Positions 13,268-15,654 of a stretch of DNA of 15,654 nucleotides are shown here, in pieces. The translations under genes were made by a program, and so were the position numbers. The notes under the pieces are model-generated. The model had not been told where the DNA came from. It worked only from the letters and a program-made list of their open reading frames with translations, and did no database searches. This stretch comes from CAYJAD01 sp964372165 (lineage in GTDB: Bacteria; Desulfobacterota; Desulfovibrionia; Desulfovibrionales; Desulfovibrionaceae), in contig CAYJPT010000047.1 in the NCBI GenBank assembly GCA_964372165.1, forward strand, positions 1 through 15,654. The letters are read 5' to 3'. Every line of letters begins with the position of its first letter. Within the stretch, counting starts at the first letter, position 1.

Positions 13268-15511
13268 TTATTCTTCATCATCTTGTTTTACATATTTACA
13301 AGTTTTTTCGGGGCAAGAAATTTTACGAGCTCCGCCACGCAAAACTTTATTCACTAAGATAGGTGATGTACACTCAGGGCATTTTTCTGCAATGGGATAA
13401 TCCCACAAGGCAAAATCGCAACTGGGGTATTGATCACAGGCATAAAAAATCTTGCCACGTTTAGAGCTTTTTTCTACCAAAGTACCTTTATCGCACTTAG
13501 GACAAGGAACATTAGTGGAAAATGGCGCTGTATGGGTACACTTTGGATATTCGGTGCAAGCAATAAAGCGACTGCCGGTGCGAGCTTTTTTAACCACCAA
13601 GTCGCCTTCGCATTGGGGGCATTTATCAATCACTTCATAGGTGATTTTTTCACGCTCAACGGGGGTAATAACACCATTTTCATCACGAATAAAATTCGTT
13701 GTATAACGGCAATCTGGATAGGCGGAGCAAGCTAAAAAAGTTCCGGCTTTACCAAACTTAATTACTAAAGGCTTAGCACACTCAGGGCATACTATATCTG
13801 TTGCTATGCCACCTTTAACGCTTTGCATATTTTGCGATGCATTACTTAATGTTGGCGAAAAATCAGCTGCAAAGGCTTGCATAAGTTCAACCCAATCTCG
13901 TTTACCATCTGCAACCTTATCAAGGTTTTCTTCCATTTGTGCAGTAAATCCAACATCCATAAGAGTCTTAAAATGTTCACGTAATTGATCGCAAACAACA
14001 CTGCCAAGGTCTGTTGGTGAAAAATGTTTCTCTTTCAAGTGCACATAGTCACGATCTTGCAAGGTGGAAATAATACTTGCATATGTTGAAGGTCTACCAA
14101 TGCCCTTTTCTTCAAGTTCACGCACAAGAGATGCTTCAGTATAGCGTGGTGGAGGTTGAGTAAATTTTTGCTCCTTACTTAGTTTTTCAACTTTCAATAC
14201 TTGCCCTTTACTAAGGGTAGGTAAATCAGCATCACTATCTTCTGAACTACGTGGATATACTGCTGTCCAGCCAGCAAAAAGCATACGCATACCTTTGACT
14301 CGCCATAGCGTATTATGACATTCAATACTCACAGTAGTATCATGAAAGCGTGCCGCTGACATTTGCGATGCCACAAAGCGAGACCAAATAAGTTTATACA
14401 ATGTATACTGCTCAGGAACAATATGACCTTTAACCATATCCGGTGTAATATTAACATCAACAGGGCGGATAGCTTCGTGAGCATCTTGGGCACTGCCCTT
14501 GGTTTTATAAACACGACCTTTACTAGGTAGATATTCCTTACCAAAATTTTGCAAAATAAAATCTGCAGCAGCAGAACGTGCTTCGTCAGCAATACGCACA
14601 GAATCAGTACGCATATAAGTTATAAGAGCGGTAATGCCCATTTGCCCAAGGTCTACACCTTCATACAAGCGTTGCGCAATAGTCATGGTACGCTTTGCAG
14701 AATAACCATGCCTTTGGTTAGCACTTTGTTGCAAAGTAGATGTAATAAAAGGCGGTAACGGTGCTTTTTGACGTTCTTTTTCTTCAACATTTTGCACAAC
14801 AAAGGCATTATTTTGCAATATCTTTTCTAAGGCATTGGCCTCCGTTTCATTAGCAACACGGGCTTTTTTTCCATCAATTTTGTATAAGTCAGCTTTCATA
14901 CTCGGAGGCATTTCTGCACCCAACAAGGCTTTAAATAGCCAATATTCTTCTGGCTTAAAAGCATAACGCTCTTCTTCACGTTCAACAATTAGCCGCAAAG
15001 CAACCGACTGCACTCGCCCGGCAGAAATACCTCTTTTTACATGCTTCCAAAGCAAAGGAGATATTTTGTAACCCACCAAGCGGTCCAAGATTCGTCGAGC
15101 TTGTTGTGCATCAAATAAGTGCTCATTAAGCACTCTGGGGTGCTCTATAGCCTCACGCACGGCCTTGGCAGTAATTTCATTAAATTGAATACGTTGAATA
15201 TTTTTTACTTTATCTTTTATTAGTTCAGCTACGTGCCAAGCAATAGCCTCACCTTCACGATCTGGGTCAGGTGCAAGATAAACAATATCGGCTTTAGCAG
15301 CAGCACTTCGTAAATCGCTTACGACTTTTTGTTTATTTTCAATCACTTCATATTGTGGCGCAAAATTATTTTGTTCATCCACACCCAAGGTCTTGGATGG
15401 TAAATCACGCACATGCCCAACACTGGCTAGGACTTGATACTTTGCATCTAAAAATTTTTTAATGGTCTTCACCTTGGCAGGTGATTCCACAATGATAAGA
15501 TTTTTGGCCAT
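13268..15511 (-). CDS. topA: DNA topoisomerase I (type IA)
   Basis: A 747-residue type IA topoisomerase that relaxes negative supercoils by nicking and rejoining one strand. The N-terminal Toprim domain has Glu9 (IIVESPAK) and the acidic triad Asp82-x-Asp84-x-Glu86 in PDPDREGEAIAWH. The active-site Tyr299 lies in ITALITYMRTDS, and EEKGIGRPSTYASI (467-480) is the usual domain-IV motif. The C-terminus carries four Cys4 zinc-ribbon motifs: Cys575/578/595/601, 631/634/652/658, 670/673/692/698 and 711/714/733/738. The fourth is less typical, lacking the YPxC pattern. The start has GAGG upstream on the - strand, and MAKNLIIVESPAKVKTI is the standard N-terminus. The gene looks complete and is probably expressed from a promoter in 15512-15654, where I could not fix one. 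Confidence 0.97.
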   Translation of the reverse strand: MAKNLIIVESPAKVKTIKKFLDAKYQVLASVGHVRDLPSKTLGVDEQNNFAPQYEVIENKQKVVSDLRSAAAKADIVYLAPDPDREGEAIAWHVAELIKDKVKNIQRIQFNEITAKAVREAIEHPRVLNEHLFDAQQARRILDRLVGYKISPLLWKHVKRGISAGRVQSVALRLIVEREEERYAFKPEEYWLFKALLGAEMPPSMKADLYKIDGKKARVANETEANALEKILQNNAFVVQNVEEKERQKAPLPPFITSTLQQSANQRHGYSAKRTMTIAQRLYEGVDLGQMGITALITYMRTDSVRIADEARSAAADFILQNFGKEYLPSKGRVYKTKGSAQDAHEAIRPVDVNITPDMVKGHIVPEQYTLYKLIWSRFVASQMSAARFHDTTVSIECHNTLWRVKGMRMLFAGWTAVYPRSSEDSDADLPTLSKGQVLKVEKLSKEQKFTQPPPRYTEASLVRELEEKGIGRPSTYASIISTLQDRDYVHLKEKHFSPTDLGSVVCDQLREHFKTLMDVGFTAQMEENLDKVADGKRDWVELMQAFAADFSPTLSNASQNMQSVKGGIATDIVCPECAKPLVIKFGKAGTFLACSAYPDCRYTTNFIRDENGVITPVEREKITYEVIDKCPQCEGDLVVKKARTGSRFIACTEYPKCTHTAPFSTNVPCPKCDKGTLVEKSSKRGKIFYACDQYPSCDFALWDYPIAEKCPECTSPILVNKVLRGGARKISCPEKTCKYVKQDDEE

Positions 15512-15654
15512 GCCAACCTCAAGTAACAGTTTTATATAATTTATTAATTTAAATTTGCTTAAAATTTATCATATGCAAACAATATGCACCAAATCTTTAC
15601 TTCACAAAATTTAAGGAAACGCTGATTAAATCAACAAGCTAAAAAACATATTGT

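Noticed and set aside
1..15654. CRISPR array, tRNA or rRNA genes, phage genes
   Set aside because: No regularly spaced repeats, no cloverleaf that I can support and no phage-type protein were seen on either strand.

Overview
The window is AT-rich DNA from a Gram-negative bacterium. It carries an outer-membrane TolC-like channel, an inner-membrane type I secretion ABC transporter with its HlyD-type adaptor, and a periplasmic LapG-type protease. The combination of a type I secretion system, a LapG-family protease and HD-domain membrane sensors suggests a low-GC member of the Desulfovibrionales. That placement is an inference from gene content; no marker gene here settles it.

Layout. Positions 1-565 are an AT-rich leader region. 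It holds a probable terminator of an off-window gene, repeats, weak promoter candidates and two overlapping, mutually exclusive hairpins just before the tolC-like gene. The tolC-like gene (566-2002, +) ends in its own terminator. A near-consensus sigma70 promoter at 2302-2330 then starts a tight + strand operon of six genes (2374-12621): ABC transporter with a degenerate C39 domain, HlyD/LapC-type adaptor, membrane sensor 1 (Cache-like, PAS, degenerate HD-GYP), family-4-type glycosyltransferase, LapG-type transglutaminase-like cysteine protease, and membrane sensor 2 (a diverged paralogue of sensor 1). A long inverted repeat at 12629-12682 closes the operon. On the - strand are a cytoplasmic cyclophilin (12701-13207) and topA (13268-15511), ordinary housekeeping genes. 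Positions 15512-15654 hold no gene that I can support.

How it works together (inference). The operon looks like a Lap-type surface adhesin system. In the known Lap system, a LapA adhesin is exported by LapBCE and held at the cell surface until periplasmic LapG clips it. LapG is sequestered by LapD, an inner-membrane receptor that reads c-di-GMP through degenerate GGDEF-EAL domains. No GGDEF/EAL LapD is encoded here. Instead, LapG is flanked by two inner-membrane proteins with a large periplasmic domain and a cytoplasmic HD-GYP domain that has lost its metal-binding and catalytic residues. One keeps the GYP loop; the other has lost it (GSP). The simplest reading is that these take the place of LapD, with an enzymatically dead HD-GYP domain as the c-di-GMP (or other ligand) sensor. 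The adhesin substrate is not in the window. A glycosyltransferase inside the operon suggests that surface glycan or adhesin modification is co-regulated with secretion.
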